From the NCBI RefSeq assembly GCF_039555335.1, contig NC_092647.1, positions 17,066,493 to 17,130,492 on the forward strand: a stretch of DNA of 64,000 nucleotides. The letters run 5' to 3'. Of this stretch, positions 1-10,365 are shown piece by piece. Position 1 is the stretch's first letter; each line of letters opens with the position of its first letter. Position numbers and translations under genes: made by a program. The notes beneath the pieces are model-generated. The model was not told the origin of the DNA, ran no database searches, and worked only from the letters and a program-made list of their open reading frames with translations. The stretch is from Amphiura filiformis (taxonomy: Eukaryota > Echinodermata > Ophiuroidea > Amphilepidida > Amphiuridae).

Positions 1-410
1 CCCAGGCGTGCGACAGTTGGAATCTCAGGCCCCCTCGTTTGTTGAGGGATGGCTTCTCCCCGCAGAGACAAACAGTCTAACCCCGCAGAGACAAACAGTC
101 TAACCTTGTCTACGGTTATAAGTGTGGGGATTCGGACTGCACAGAAGCGTATGTAGGAGAAACAAAGCAATCCCTTAAAGCTCGTCTTGGTCAACATAGA
201 CGGCCTAGTTCTACTGACTGGCAACCGGATTCTGCTATATACGCTCATGCCAAAACTTCCGGACATCAAATCGATACGGAGGATGTTATCATTCTAGATC
301 GTGAGGAGAGGTGGTTTGAGCGGGGAGTTCGTGAAGCGATTTGGGAACGAGTGGAGAAGCCATCCCTCAACAAACGAGGGGCCTGAGATTCCAACTGTCG
401 CACGCCTGGG
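1..410 (+). mobile_element. Penelope-like element 3' end (GIY-YIG-type domain) flanked by a 58-bp inverted repeat
   Basis: An open frame from about 102 to a TGA at 384-386 reads YKCGDSDCTEAYVGETKQSL, then HAKTSGHQIDTED, ILDREERWFERGVREAIWE and PSLNKRGA. This is the pattern (C-x-AYVGET, H-x-ID, LDRE, R-x3-EAI, N) of the C-terminal GIY-YIG-like endonuclease domain of Penelope-like retroelements. Bases 1-59 are the near-perfect reverse complement of 353-410 (one C indel), so the end of the frame is present in inverted form on the other side, as in the tail-to-tail structures common for these elements. A 23-base tandem duplication (CCCCGCAGAGACAAACAG...) sits at about 58-104. The arm may extend left of the window. 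Confidence 0.75.
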
Positions 411-760
411 ATTCATCGATTGTCAATATTCCTTGCCGATTGACACGTGACCAGTCTCCGACTACGATCAATACCGGAGCATCTTTGCAGTTGCCAGATG
501 AAGTCCAATGAGATTGGATGAAAATTCGCAAAATTCGTAAGTTATTCCAGTATTTTATTTATAATTCACCTCTCCTCCATTTATCTTTGCGCTGACTTCA
601 AATCAATACAAAATAGCTGCAACTTTTAAATTCGGGTTATTGTGTGCAGTCTTTATTTCACCTATTACGAAAACGTTGTGGGTTTACTGGAGCATACAGT
701 ATGCATGATTTTTATGAAAACGATGAATTTAATGATAACCAGCTTTCCACAGAAAGCTTT

Positions 761-818
761 AATCGGATGATGGAACAAACAAAAAGTTAAAACTTTTTGT
801 TTGTTCCATCATCCGATT
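761..818. repeat. Perfect 28-bp palindrome with 2-base loop
   Basis: 761-788 and 791-818 are exact reverse complements, separated by AA. It lies in the last visible intron of gene A and could form a near loop-less cruciform. No target duplication or related copy was seen, so its origin is unclear. Confidence 0.85.
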
Positions 819-1992
819 TGGCACTGGACATTACAACTCACTGAATAGGATTTTGTATGTTCGAGTGATTTCATATGGTGATACAAATTTGTATGAAGAT
901 TATTTTTAAATGATTTTCCCCATTTTATTGTAACTTTTCCACATGCCACATACCCAAGTAAACTTACGGTAAGGCGACGAAAAAACCTCCTGTTCTATGG
1001 GGGTTGGACCTTTCAAGTAGGGTGTGTCGGTCGAGCGTCTTTTGTTTTGTTTTGGTTTTTGTTTTTTCTTAGAGGCAAATATTACCGTAAAATTCCACCA
1101 AAAGCAGATTCAAATGTTGGAAATGTCCCAAAATTACATGTACATATTTGGCGTATTTTGGCTATGTTTCTCTCAGACGCTCTCAATTTTTACAAAATGA
1201 GATGATTTATGTGGGCACAGTAGGTGTATTGAAATATTTCTGTGCTTGCTGATGAGATCACAAATCCTTACACCGTGTAGGCCATGGTTTATGGTATAAA
1301 CAGATTAATTCTCTTCACGAGGGTTTCGACTGCAGACGCCAAGTTTCAAATGTTCATAATAAATTTCAGAATTGTAAATTCATTACCATACTTAGAATGA
1401 GGTTGAAAAATGCATTAAAATGAGTACAACTAGCCTATTTTTGAGAAAATGTCTCAAGACTCTTTATGTTGAAGCCTATGGCTAGCACGCGCAGCATTAA
1501 TTCAAACTAAAGATCTCGTCAAAATAATGCCCCAAACCTCACCCCTTACAACTCGTCCCATCCAGACCTGGAATTAAGCCCTATCGCATCGCCTTGCACC
1601 TCAAAATATGCTTTAAAATAAGGTGCAAAATTGCGATACAGCTACTCTTCAGCTACAACAATGCCACAAAATATCAGTAGGTTAAATTAATTAGTTTAAA
1701 TAGCCCCCGTATATATTGAAAAGGAATTTCGGGGATCAAGGCCTGCGATATTTGTAAGCAACCTCATGCCTACACTGAAAATGTACCTCATGATGAGAAG
1801 AAATTGCACCCAACTTGAAAAGTGAGGTGCAAGTGTGCACCTCAAAAAAGTTCTTAATTCCAAGGCTGATCCCATCCCACCCAACATTCCACCCCTACAC
1901 TGAAGGCCCCCGCCACACACACCTACCTACGTGATAATACATTATCAGTGTCCCTTATTATACTGATGTCATAATTACCACCATCGTTACAG
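819..1992. other. Intron of gene A, no recognised feature
   Basis: AT-rich intron sequence ending at the acceptor of 1993. No coding segment or clear repeat was found beyond short homopolymers. Confidence 0.5.
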
Positions 1993-2201
1993 GGGTATTG
2001 GAATGGGACTTGCCTCCATGTCAGCTCGTGTCAGCGGTATTCTCTCCCCATTAATCCTTCTCCTTGGTAACTACTGGGCTCCTCTACCAGTCATTATCTT
2101 TGGCGTCAACTCTATTCTTGCTGGACTACTTGTGTTACTTCTACCAGAAACTCTTGGAGTAGATCTACCACAATCACTTGAAGATGGAGAAGAATATGGC
2201 A
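1993..2201 (+). CDS. Gene A exon 9-equivalent (TM11-TM12)
   Basis: The exon starts after the TTACAG acceptor; its first base completes an Arg codon begun in the unseen previous exon. It reads GIGMGLASMSARVSG, then two hydrophobic helices, then LLPETLG. It lacks the first two residues seen in gene B (SIGIGM becomes GIGM). It ends one base into a codon before GTAAGT. Confidence 0.9.
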
Positions 2202-2863
2202 GTAAGTACATAATCTTTAATAGGCCTTCAATGTTACGAGCCGTAATGACTCAAGACCAAAATCACCTTTTACTCAAATTCACACGAATGCACAACAATA
2301 ATACACTGTTTGATTAAGTTAACAATATCCGAGTTTTTTTTTAATCAAAAGATAAATATCAATCAATTACACTGTGTTAAATAAAGTTACTTAGCCAGCA
2401 GCCTTCTTGTTGATTTGAAAGTTCTGATGCATATCCTGATGAAAGTTCTGCTGTATATACTGATTCACTTGTCCTGAGAAGATCACTGTTCAGCGAAGTC
2501 CACTGAAGAAAAGGATATCCTTTGCATAAAATCCTCGCACAGTCATGACAGTTGACTATCTCCAAAATAGTGCTGTTTTCACCTTTCACACAATTTCTTC
2601 AGGAAAACAGGCCTGTATTGCAGTTGTCGACCTGTACTGCTTGAGCTAACTAGACTGCCTGGTTTAGAACAAGCCTTCCCTGTTACTTTTAATGAGTTGT
2701 AATATATCCCTCCTTCTTTTTCTCTCCATAAATAGGAGGGGAAAGCAAATTGCCATGTTTTCAGAAGACCTCAAACTATCATCATGGCAATGGCTACAAA
2801 CCGACACCAAAGGAAGATAATCATGGTGATGAAGCTGATGACGTTACAGAACAGAAAGTGTGA
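1993..2863 (+). CDS. SLC22-family transporter, gene A, 3' end (last two coding exons)
   Basis: This is the 3' end of a transporter gene whose earlier exons lie left of the window. The penultimate exon (1993-2201) follows a TTACAG acceptor and encodes transmembrane helices 11-12 of an SLC22-type major facilitator, ending in the family-typical LLPETLG followed by LPQSLEDGEEY. The donor is GTAAGT at 2202. The last exon (2736-2863) follows an AATAG acceptor and gives a hydrophilic cytoplasmic tail of about 41 residues ending in EQKV and TGA. Both junctions have the phases of the matching exons of gene B. The helix 11-12 part clearly matches B (ARVSG, IIFGVNS, LLPETLG) but A is more divergent, and its tail is unrelated to B's. 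AATAAA follows at 2940. Family and exon assignment are firm; the substrate is unknown. Confidence 0.9.
2736..2863 (+). CDS. Gene A terminal coding exon (C-terminal tail)
   Basis: The exon follows the AATAG acceptor and completes the codon left open at 2201. It encodes a charged tail beginning RGESKLPC and ending VTEQKV, then TGA at 2861-2863. There is no similarity to the gene B tail, so the tails have diverged or been replaced. Confidence 0.82.
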
Positions 2864-2939
2864 CATCATTTTTTTTTTCAACAAAGTAATATATTGAATG
2901 AGAAATTATCTTAATTCTGATTATGTAAATATTTAAAGA

Positions 2940-2945
2940 AATAAA
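2940..2945 (+). terminator. Polyadenylation signal, gene A
   Basis: AATAAA lies 77 bases after the gene A stop codon, the first such hexamer downstream. The cleavage site itself is not visible. Confidence 0.6.
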
Positions 2946-3261
2946 TAGTAATTTCGTATTCTTTACATCCAAATAATTTGTCCGAGGCAGTAAGAATGTA
3001 AAAATGGGTAAGGCGAAGAATTGTTTGATTTGTGACATACCGTTCTTGTGTTATAACCAAATAGGTTGAAGCTGCGGGTGATCAGTTTTTTTTTGGTTTT
3101 TTTAGTTATACAGGGTTCAACAATGAAATACCTGCACCGATTAAAAAAAAGATCTCAAAGTAAAATAAGGAATAGTTTCAACAGTTTGGAATGCTTCGGC
3201 AAAAAAAAAAAAACGGCAATAAAGGTCAACCCGACCATTACTTACTTTTCAAGGTAACGAA

Positions 3262-4745
3262 TTATATATACTAGGCGGTTACCCGTATTTCGCGGTTTTC
3301 GGCTATTGGCATTTGCAGATCTCAAAATGAGGGTGCATCCTTTGGCTGGGATAACTTTCCTCATCACAGCTAAGCTAAATTGCAGCTTTTTGCAATTTGA
3401 CCTCACTTTCGCCCTCAATTTGAAATTTGACCTGACCACGGATGACCTAACAGACGCAAACCTGAGCTTCCTTGGCCAAAGTTACACCCACCCACAAAGT
3501 TTGAACTCCGTTGTTTTGACCTATGACCTCTTAACCGTAGGTCTGACAAAAAGGTCACCGTGGAAACTTTTGTTTGTTAGTCCAAGGTCCACTCACTCAC
3601 CAAGTTTGAGCTCCATAAGAGGCAATTTGAAATTTCTACATTTTTTGACCTATTCATTCATTTATTTCCATATATAAAAATATACAACTACATCAAAAAT
3701 AAAGAAACACAATATGGCGGAAAAGGCAGGAAGGCCAATAAGGCCTGAGAATTGCCTTTCCCTGACGAAAAAACAAAACAAAGATTATGAAATCAACAAA
3801 AATAAATAAAAATGACTAACAGACATGACAAATTACAGTGCTCGAGAATGGCCTAATTGTACTTAGAGATAAGGTTTTGTTTAAGGTGTTTGCGGAAATG
3901 TTTTATGGACTTTGAGTCTTTGATTTTTTTATGTAGAGAGTTCCAAAGTATGGGGCCGCTCGTTCGAATGGAATGGTCGGAAAAAACTCTTTTATTTTTG
4001 TTAACTGGAGATCATTATTTCGTCTTGTCTGGTAGTCATGGATGTCAGAACGTTTTGTAAAATACTCATTAAATGAATTGGGTAACTCATGTATGGAATT
4101 CTTGTACATAAATACACCAAGTTCAAGAGAATACATATCTTCTATATTTAAAATGTTGTATTTGGCAAATAAAGGTCTGGTATGACTTCTTAACCGCAGG
4201 TCTGGCGAAAAGGTTACTGTGGAAACTTTTATTTGTTAGTCCAAGGTCAACACACCCACCAAGTTTGAGCTCCATAGAGGCAATTTGAAATTTCTATTCT
4301 AACTTTTTTGACCTATGACCTCTTAACCGTATGTCTGACAAAAAGGTCACAGTGGAAACTTTTGTTTGTTAGTCCAAGATCCACCCACCCACCAAGTTTG
4401 AGCTCCATACGGGCAATTTGAAATGTCTACCTTTTTTGACCTATGACCTCTTAACCGTAGGTCTGACGAAAAGGTCACCGTGGAAACTCTTATTTGTTAG
4501 TCCAAGGTCAACACACCCATCAAGTTTGAGCTCCATAGGAGCAATTTGAAATTAGACTTCAATTGGACTTGACCCGGTCGTTGACCTTTGACCTTAAAAA
4601 ATATAAACTGGTTCTTCCTCATATCAAGCTGCACCCACCCACCAAGTTTGAGGAACGTGCGAACCCTAGTCTACGAGAAAAGAGGCGGACAGACAAACAG
4701 ACAGACAAACAAACATATTCTGGTGAATTATAGTAAGATTTAGAT
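3262..4745 (+). mobile_element. RTE-like LINE 3' region with about 130-bp internal tandem repeats
   Basis: The stretch begins with CTAGGCGGTTACCCG and carries repeated blocks of about 130 bases (for example 3519-3650, 4180-4310, 4310-4440, 4438-4560), each with a CTTAACCGTAGGTCTGAC core and CAAGTTTGAGCTCCAT. It ends with CAGACAAACAGACAG and then ATTATAGTAAGAT, the sort of terminus typical of RTE-clade elements. No reverse transcriptase is left. A separate LINE fragment has inserted within the repeats. Confidence 0.6.
3653..4178 (-). mobile_element. CR1/L2-group LINE 3' fragment (minus strand)
   Basis: On the minus strand it encodes YSLELGVFMYKNSIHELP, NSFNEYFTKRSDIHDY and, after a frameshift, GPILWNSLHKKIKDS and FRKHLKQNLISKYN then stop. 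These are the conserved last 100 or so residues of CR1/L2-like reverse transcriptase proteins. The 3' tail (TGAA repeats, near 3655-3680) abuts the interrupted RTE-like repeat, so this is a younger, 5'-truncated insertion. Confidence 0.75.
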
Positions 4746-4893
4746 GGTAATAACTAATTATTGACCGCTGTTTAAAAATCTTAACGTTACAAAAAAAACC
4801 TTACAATATGGGTTTAAATTTCATCGTAGTCATATTTATTGATGAGGTGTATGTTTGATGTTTTTCTTAAATATGGTAGGAGACTGAATGAGT

Positions 4894-5719
4894 TTAAGGT
4901 GGTACTACACCCCTTGATAACTAACTTTGTGACAATTTTTGCATTTTTCTCAAAAATTAATAACACACTGGTAAAAAAAAGTTATGTATATAAGGGCAAG
5001 GAATCCAGTTACTACGCTGGAATTTCAGTGACTCAAAACAAGCGGCACGGTATTTATGATAAGAAAAGAGGTACCGCTAGAATGTACCTCATTTCTTAAA
5101 GCCATATTATAACATTTGCTGAGAAGAACGCCCTCAAAAAAATTTTAAATTCAGGTTTTTACACGATTGTAATGTACTTTAGTAAACAAAGATTCTCTGC
5201 AAAAATCAAGACTTTAGGTGCTGTAGTTTAGTCAAAATCCGAGATTTTGAATAAACCGGAACCGGCGTTATATTATTACGATAGAAATATTAGTCGAACG
5301 CGTATGCGATGTCAACACACCCCTACGTACATGGCGTGCCGCTGCGGGACACACACACACACGCCAGAGGGTCGTACCATATTACAACCGCCGGAGTAAC
5401 ATGCATTGGCGCTAGTTGTAAATTCCGATTTTCTTTGCTTTACCTCACTTGTTCGGCTCAAAATTAAAAGGGGACATATCTGACAGTAAATGCTAATATT
5501 TTATTGAAAATGAATACTAATCTATTTTTAAAGAAATGTTATAATATGGCTTTAAGATATATAATGAACCACTTGTCTTGAATCACTGAAATTGCAGTGA
5601 AGTAATTGGATTCCTTGCCCCAATAATATACATAACTTCTGTGCCAGTGTGTAGTTATTTTTGGAGAAAAAATGCAAAATTAGTCACACAATTGATCAGG
5701 GGGTGTAGTACCACCTTAA
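4894..5719. mobile_element. TTAA-flanked inverted-repeat element with nested MITE
   Basis: It starts TTAAGGTGGTACTACACC and ends with the reverse complement at 5719. Inverted similarity runs roughly 200 bases inward on each side (for example AGGGCAAGGAATCCAG against its mirror near 5610). A TTAA at each end suggests a piggyBac-like target. The centre is occupied by a second TTAA element (5095-5555). No transposase frame. Confidence 0.75.
5095..5555 (+). mobile_element. TTAAAGCCATATTATAAC MITE, copy 1
   Basis: Bounded by TTAAAGCCATATTATAAC and its reverse complement, inside the larger element. A second copy in the opposite orientation lies at 63063-63563. The shared interior includes CAAAAATCAAGACTT and a GAGATTTTGAATAAA block. 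Confidence 0.75.
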
Positions 5720-6215
5720 GGGATGGGTGGGGAACGTTCTAGCGAAGAGCACATTGTGTCATGGTATCCTGAAGGAGGAAATAATTTGTCACTTTGAAAA
5801 CTCTACCTTTTGTCATTCATATGGGTATAACTTGGGGGAATAATATTCGCATTGTGCGGAATGAGGTATCACAACTATCGACTTCTTTCTTTCTTTTGTG
5901 ATTTAGTTTTAGTGTCTGTACTAAATAAACCACTATTGTTTTTGTTATAAGCACAGTCGAGAAAGAAACAGACCGCGTGCAATCAGTCAAAGTCTCAGCA
6001 TCACCTGATAATGAGGGCCGATTGTTCCATGAAATGCGACAGGCAAGATTGCTACGCAATTACCGCGTATTTTCACTGTCTATCGCGTAATCGCAAAAGT
6101 ACGCAACGCTCTATCGCGTATACGCGCTACGCGAAAGCACGCATCGCTGGCGTGATTGTTAGACACGGCACGACCGAACAAATTGGTCCTCATGAATATG
6201 CGAGAACTCTCACCA
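5720..6215. other. Intergenic spacer, nothing recognised
   Basis: Between elements. About 6045-6150 is locally rich in CGCG/TACGCG words, but no motif or coding sequence is clear. Confidence 0.4.
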
Positions 6216-6380
6216 TACAGGGTGTATCAAAATGATTGGTACCGGGCTATGTGACATTTTCAAAATATGAAATTGCCAATTAATATAGTTTTTGTACTAT
6301 AAATAGAAAGGGGCATATGTGAACTTATTGATCTATTAATCTGAAGTTGATAGGTTGGTGCATCTGGGAGCTATTGTCAT

Positions 6381-6725
6381 TTAAAGGGGCATTTCGTGAT
6401 CCACAGCCTCATCCCCCCACTTTTCCCAAAAAAAGTTGAGATTTTTACACCACTGGATACCTCTGGCTACATAATGTTTATGTACCAAATATTTCTTGCA
6501 GATTAATTCGTTTAGCAAAAATATCGCCAAATTTGAATTTCGTTCTGGTGCACCAGAACGAAATTACAACACATTGTCTATGGAGCAGTGTAATACACAT
6601 AATCATGCATAACTCGCAAACGCAAAATCGGAATCAACTGAAATTTTGGAAATAAGCTTTTTCGTGGATATCTACTGAAAAATGTCATAAAAAGAGGATG
6701 CTAGGATCACGAAATCCTCCTTTAA
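6381..6725. mobile_element. TTAA-flanked MITE with 30-bp central palindrome, copy 1
   Basis: Ends read TTAAAGGGGCATTTCGTGAT and the mirrored ATCACGAAATCCTCCTTTAA. Near the centre, 6536-6565 is a perfect 30-bp palindrome around CTGGTGCACCAG. Copy 2, in the opposite orientation, is at 41150-41497 and a truncated copy at 48723-48860. Confidence 0.85.
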
Positions 6726-7047
6726 ACGAAGATCGACGTAATCATGGTTTAACTTAACTTACACAACACAGGATGAATAGGTTCACTGCTTGAACCCTTT
6801 ATTGCATACATACTCTTCAATATCTCACCTCAGTATACAAAAATGATATACATAACATAAAATTGCTTTACACATGCTTTTAGAAAGATAGTTCCTGAAG
6901 TACCTGCCTTATGACTCTGGCATTGTGAGGTGAAGCCCTATCTTGAAAGAACTTAACACCTGGGATGGGTCCATTCTGTAACTGCCCATATCAAATTTTG
7001 AAGCATTGCAAGTTATAGCATGTTCGCATGGGATATGCCTTGCTCTT

Positions 7048-7246
7048 AGGCCTCGTATCCATAGGCTGTTCCCTTGTGGTGTGTGCCCTTGTTCCGTGTT
7101 TACATTTTCCCATGTGACCTGCCACACAGACAACGAACCTTTGTTTTGCTTAGTGGCCGCTACGGTTCGTTGTCTGTGTGGCAGGTCACATGGGAAAAAG
7201 TAAACACGGAACAAGGGCACACGCCACAAGGGAACAGCCTATGGAT
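7048..7246. repeat. Foldback hairpin element (about 80-bp arms)
   Basis: Arms near 7048-7132 and 7160-7246 are almost exact reverse complements (CATAGGCTGTTCCCTTGT and GTTCGTTGTCTGTGTGGC with mirrors), separated by about 30 bases. Nested in the mariner-like element. Confidence 0.8.
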
Positions 7247-7896
7247 ACTGAGGCCTCGAAGCTCGTCTCCTAAATCTTCTCTGCACTTCTCCATAGCTTT
7301 GTGTCGACCAGTGATTCTTAACTATAAATGCACACTGAAGTGTGGAATACTGTGGAGCCATTCCAATAATTTAAACAGATCGAAACTAACCTACACTGTC
7401 TACAGTCTATAGCCATTCTGCCACACCATCTACTGAGTAATCTCAATAATACAATTTAAATTACCGCCCTGGATGGTTGATACACAAACTTCTTTCACCC
7501 CACCTAAATTATGCAAGTCAATAATATTACTCTCAAGCAATAAATATTGATTATAACATTTCTATATAATTATGAATGAAGAAATAGGCAAGGAAAATAT
7601 TAAATATTTCCATGATTTCATCCTCACAAGGTATTTGCAGTAAAATAGAGCTTTGAAAATTGTGCGCTACTGATCCAGCGTTACGATGAAAAGTGTAAAA
7701 ACACCTACTTTCATTTAGAATCATGTAACTTCTGAATTTAATGTGCTATCTTTCTGATCTAAAATTCTTAGAGAAGATAAAACTACTATAATTACAAATA
7801 TTTAAACAATTAACCCCAAACTGGCACAAAAAATAGTACAAAAATTCGGCAAAAAATGAGAAGTCTTCGGTACCATTCATTTTGATACACCCTGTA

Positions 7897-8440
7897 CAAT
7901 ACACGGGGACTTTGACTGGTTGTACTAAAAGTGTGCTGCGACAGTCCTCTCGTTCATACTAACCAGTGACGTAGCATCATAGGGGCACATGTCCCCAATC
8001 AATTTTAAAATTGAAAAAAAAATCCAATAGGAACATTACTGAAAAACGGCTTGCCCCGCCCCTATCAGTCCCGGTGCCCCTCCCCCATCATGGTCGGTGA
8101 CCCACTCACCCCTCCCCCTTAGGATGACTCATGCTTTGGATCGACCGCCGATGTTGCTTCGATGCTTGCAATTAATGAACTATCAACGAATTAATCAGAA
8201 TTACTAGTAAATTTGCATTTGTCTATGTCATTACATGCACATCACAATTAATAATAGTCAATGAAATGATTTTATAAATATTAAGAATCGACCAAGCCTC
8301 GACTAGTTCGGTTCTATTGCCTTAATAAAAAGGTTTCAAAAAGGTTTCTTTATATGAGATATAGGCTAATAGATGCTTCAAAAAATCTAAACTTTTTTTA
8401 AATCCGAAATTTATTTTATTACTGTACTCTTTGTTAGCAG
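7897..8440. other. Intergenic spacer, nothing recognised
   Basis: AT-rich spacer with a short C-rich patch (8040-8130). No frame or repeat boundary could be defined. Confidence 0.4.
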
Positions 8441-8442
8441 TC

Positions 8443-8560
8443 AAGTTAGCTCAATCGTTAAGGCATTCGACTATGGTACGAGAGGTTGCGGGTTCGAACC
8501 CTGGCGGTGCCTAGTATGGTCTCGTGGAATATTGAAGGGTAAGGATAGAAATTAACTAAC
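8443..8560 (+). mobile_element. tRNA-derived SINE head
   Basis: AGTTAGCTCAATCGTTAAGG is an A-box region and GGTTCGAACCCTGGCGGTGC a B-box/T-arm with the usual spacing. There is no complete tRNA acceptor stem. The same head occurs at 34313, attached to a longer body. Best read as a 3'-truncated or diverged SINE. Confidence 0.65.
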
Positions 8561-8692
8561 GTGAGCTTGTATTAAATTTTCAGCGAAAATGATTGGTGGA
8601 ATAATCAAGTCGTAGGTTGGAAATGTGCTCTCAAAACGACCTCGTGTCGCAATCCCAAAAAGAATGATATCAATCATACTGCAGTTAAGACT

Positions 8693-9806
8693 TTTTATTA
8701 GACGTACAATATCGTATGTAACATATCTACGTTATTTAATCTAGTCACATTCTATTTCCAGTAATGTTTAAGTTCTAACGAATGTTTGATGACGTAAAAT
8801 CGATAATATATTTCTACCAGATATTATACAGGGTGAGTCAAAAAAAGTGCAATAGAACAAAGAATCAATATTTATGCAAGAGTCAAGTCGAACTTTCCCA
8901 TTATTGAAAAAGTATATAAATGCCACACTCAATAGCCACCTTCTTTGAAAATATGAGGTGAATCACGACTACCGTTCTTTTGCTGCGATACCCAATTTCG
9001 TTATTTGTCCACGAGATACCATGTATTTTGAATGAGAGCACACAGTGCAAGGTAAAGACACCAGCTCTGAAACTGACTTTAACTTAAATAAGGTTGATTT
9101 TTGCCTTATTTTAATTTCTTTTTTCTGTTCAAACAAACTTTCTAACATTACTTTAAGTCATTCAAACCTCACTCGACTCCAACTCAAGTGTTTTTATAAT
9201 CCCAATATGTCCAACTTACTGGATATTTTGTAATTCACTCCACTTCAATGTGCGCGCATTTCATTTTGACATTTGAAAAACCCGCCTAAAAATGTGTATG
9301 TCTTTGATAGAGAATAAACATCTTTAAAGTAAAGGTAAATTGAAAATAACAAATAATGTTTCTTCTCCTTAAAGTAGACCAAGGGCAATAACACTTTGGG
9401 TGTTTCATTTTATTCAATGCCAATATGCATGTTCCATATCTACCTTACACAGAGTGGGCTGACATTCAAATTTTAGATCTCTCTTGGACAAACATTGAAA
9501 TTGGGTATCACTATAAAATGTGTTATAAAAACAAAATGGTAAATGCTAATACCTTGGTTTTTTCACACAAGGTCACTAATGGATATATCATATATAAAAT
9601 GTTTTAAAACCTAAAAGATTCAACTCGGTTCTTAAATAAAAATGGATTCTTTTCTCTATTGCACCTTTTTTGACTCACCCTGTACGTAACGTATTATCGA
9701 TTTTACGTCATCAAACATTCGTTAGAACTTAAACATTACTGGAAATAGAATGGGACTATATTAAATAACGTAGATATGTTACATGCAATATTATACGTCT
9801 AATACT
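8693..9806. mobile_element. Nested inverted-repeat elements (outer hairpin, inner Tc1/mariner-like MITE)
   Basis: The outer arms (8693-8826 and 9685-9806) are mirror images over about 120 bases (for example GTTCTAACGAATGTTTGATG). The loop is filled by an element with ends TACAGGGTGAGTCAAAAAAA and its mirror (8827-9684), flanked by TA as in Tc1/mariner insertions. The interior has no conserved transposase. Confidence 0.75.
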
Positions 9807-10365
9807 CGGCATGCGCGCGAATTATGGCAATCGTAGTTTGCTCAGGGCACGTGTATTTTAAATTGCACTTCATATAGTGCAAGAAAGCCATATTGATAGA
9901 CCAGTCACTCGCCTTTGTTGATAAACAATGATGTCAAGTGGTCTATATAACAAAACATCCTAGATGGTGCAAACTGTTCTTTATTTGAATTGTTTTTCGC
10001 AATATGAACAGTTTGAGACCATTTGAAAGAAAAACACAGCATAACATTTAGAAAAATATGACCTTTTTGCTTATAACTTAAGAAAAACTAGTACCCCTGT
10101 ATCTGGTAGCGTTCCTTTAAAATAAGAATTTGACCACTTTCCCTCATCTGATTCGATTCTTCAAATAGACTTTAAAAGGCCGGTCGAGTGCAGATCCGTC
10201 GGAACACGCTTTTCAATACGGAATAAATCCTAACCTTATCGTAACATCATCCAAGCAGCAAAGTTCATTTCCCATTGAAAAGGCGGTATCCGACGGATCT
10301 GCAGTCGACTATTCTGTTAAGCAGCCTTCAGATCTTTTACGATATCCCGAGTATGGTTCGGGGAC
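9807..10365. other. Intergenic spacer
   Basis: No gene. A weak mirror pair (ATCCGTCGGAACACGC near 10194 and GCGGTATCCGACGGATC near 10284) suggests a small decayed hairpin. Confidence 0.4.

Larger units (their letters stand above)
6216..7896 (-). mobile_element. Decayed IS630/Tc1/mariner-like transposon with transposase remnant
   Basis: The ends TACAGGGTGTATCAAAATGA and its mirror (terminal TA as target) define a 1.68-kb element. On the minus strand, about 6888-6985, a frame reads VKFFQDRASPHNARVIRQVL, matching the second catalytic Asp block (FQQDGAxxH) of IS630-superfamily transposases; it then hits a stop. A TTAA MITE (6381-6725) and a hairpin (7048-7246) have inserted inside. No intact transposase. 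Confidence 0.75.

Noticed and set aside
3306..3677. 123-codon plus-strand frame (MAFADLKMRVHPL...)
   Set aside because: It lies in the RTE-like repeat region with 130-bp tandem units and has no domain.
8443..8520. Functional tRNA genes at 8443, 34112 (minus), 34313, 43025 (minus) and 44808
   Set aside because: Internal promoter boxes are good but acceptor or T stems do not pair properly and SINE bodies follow; called SINEs instead.
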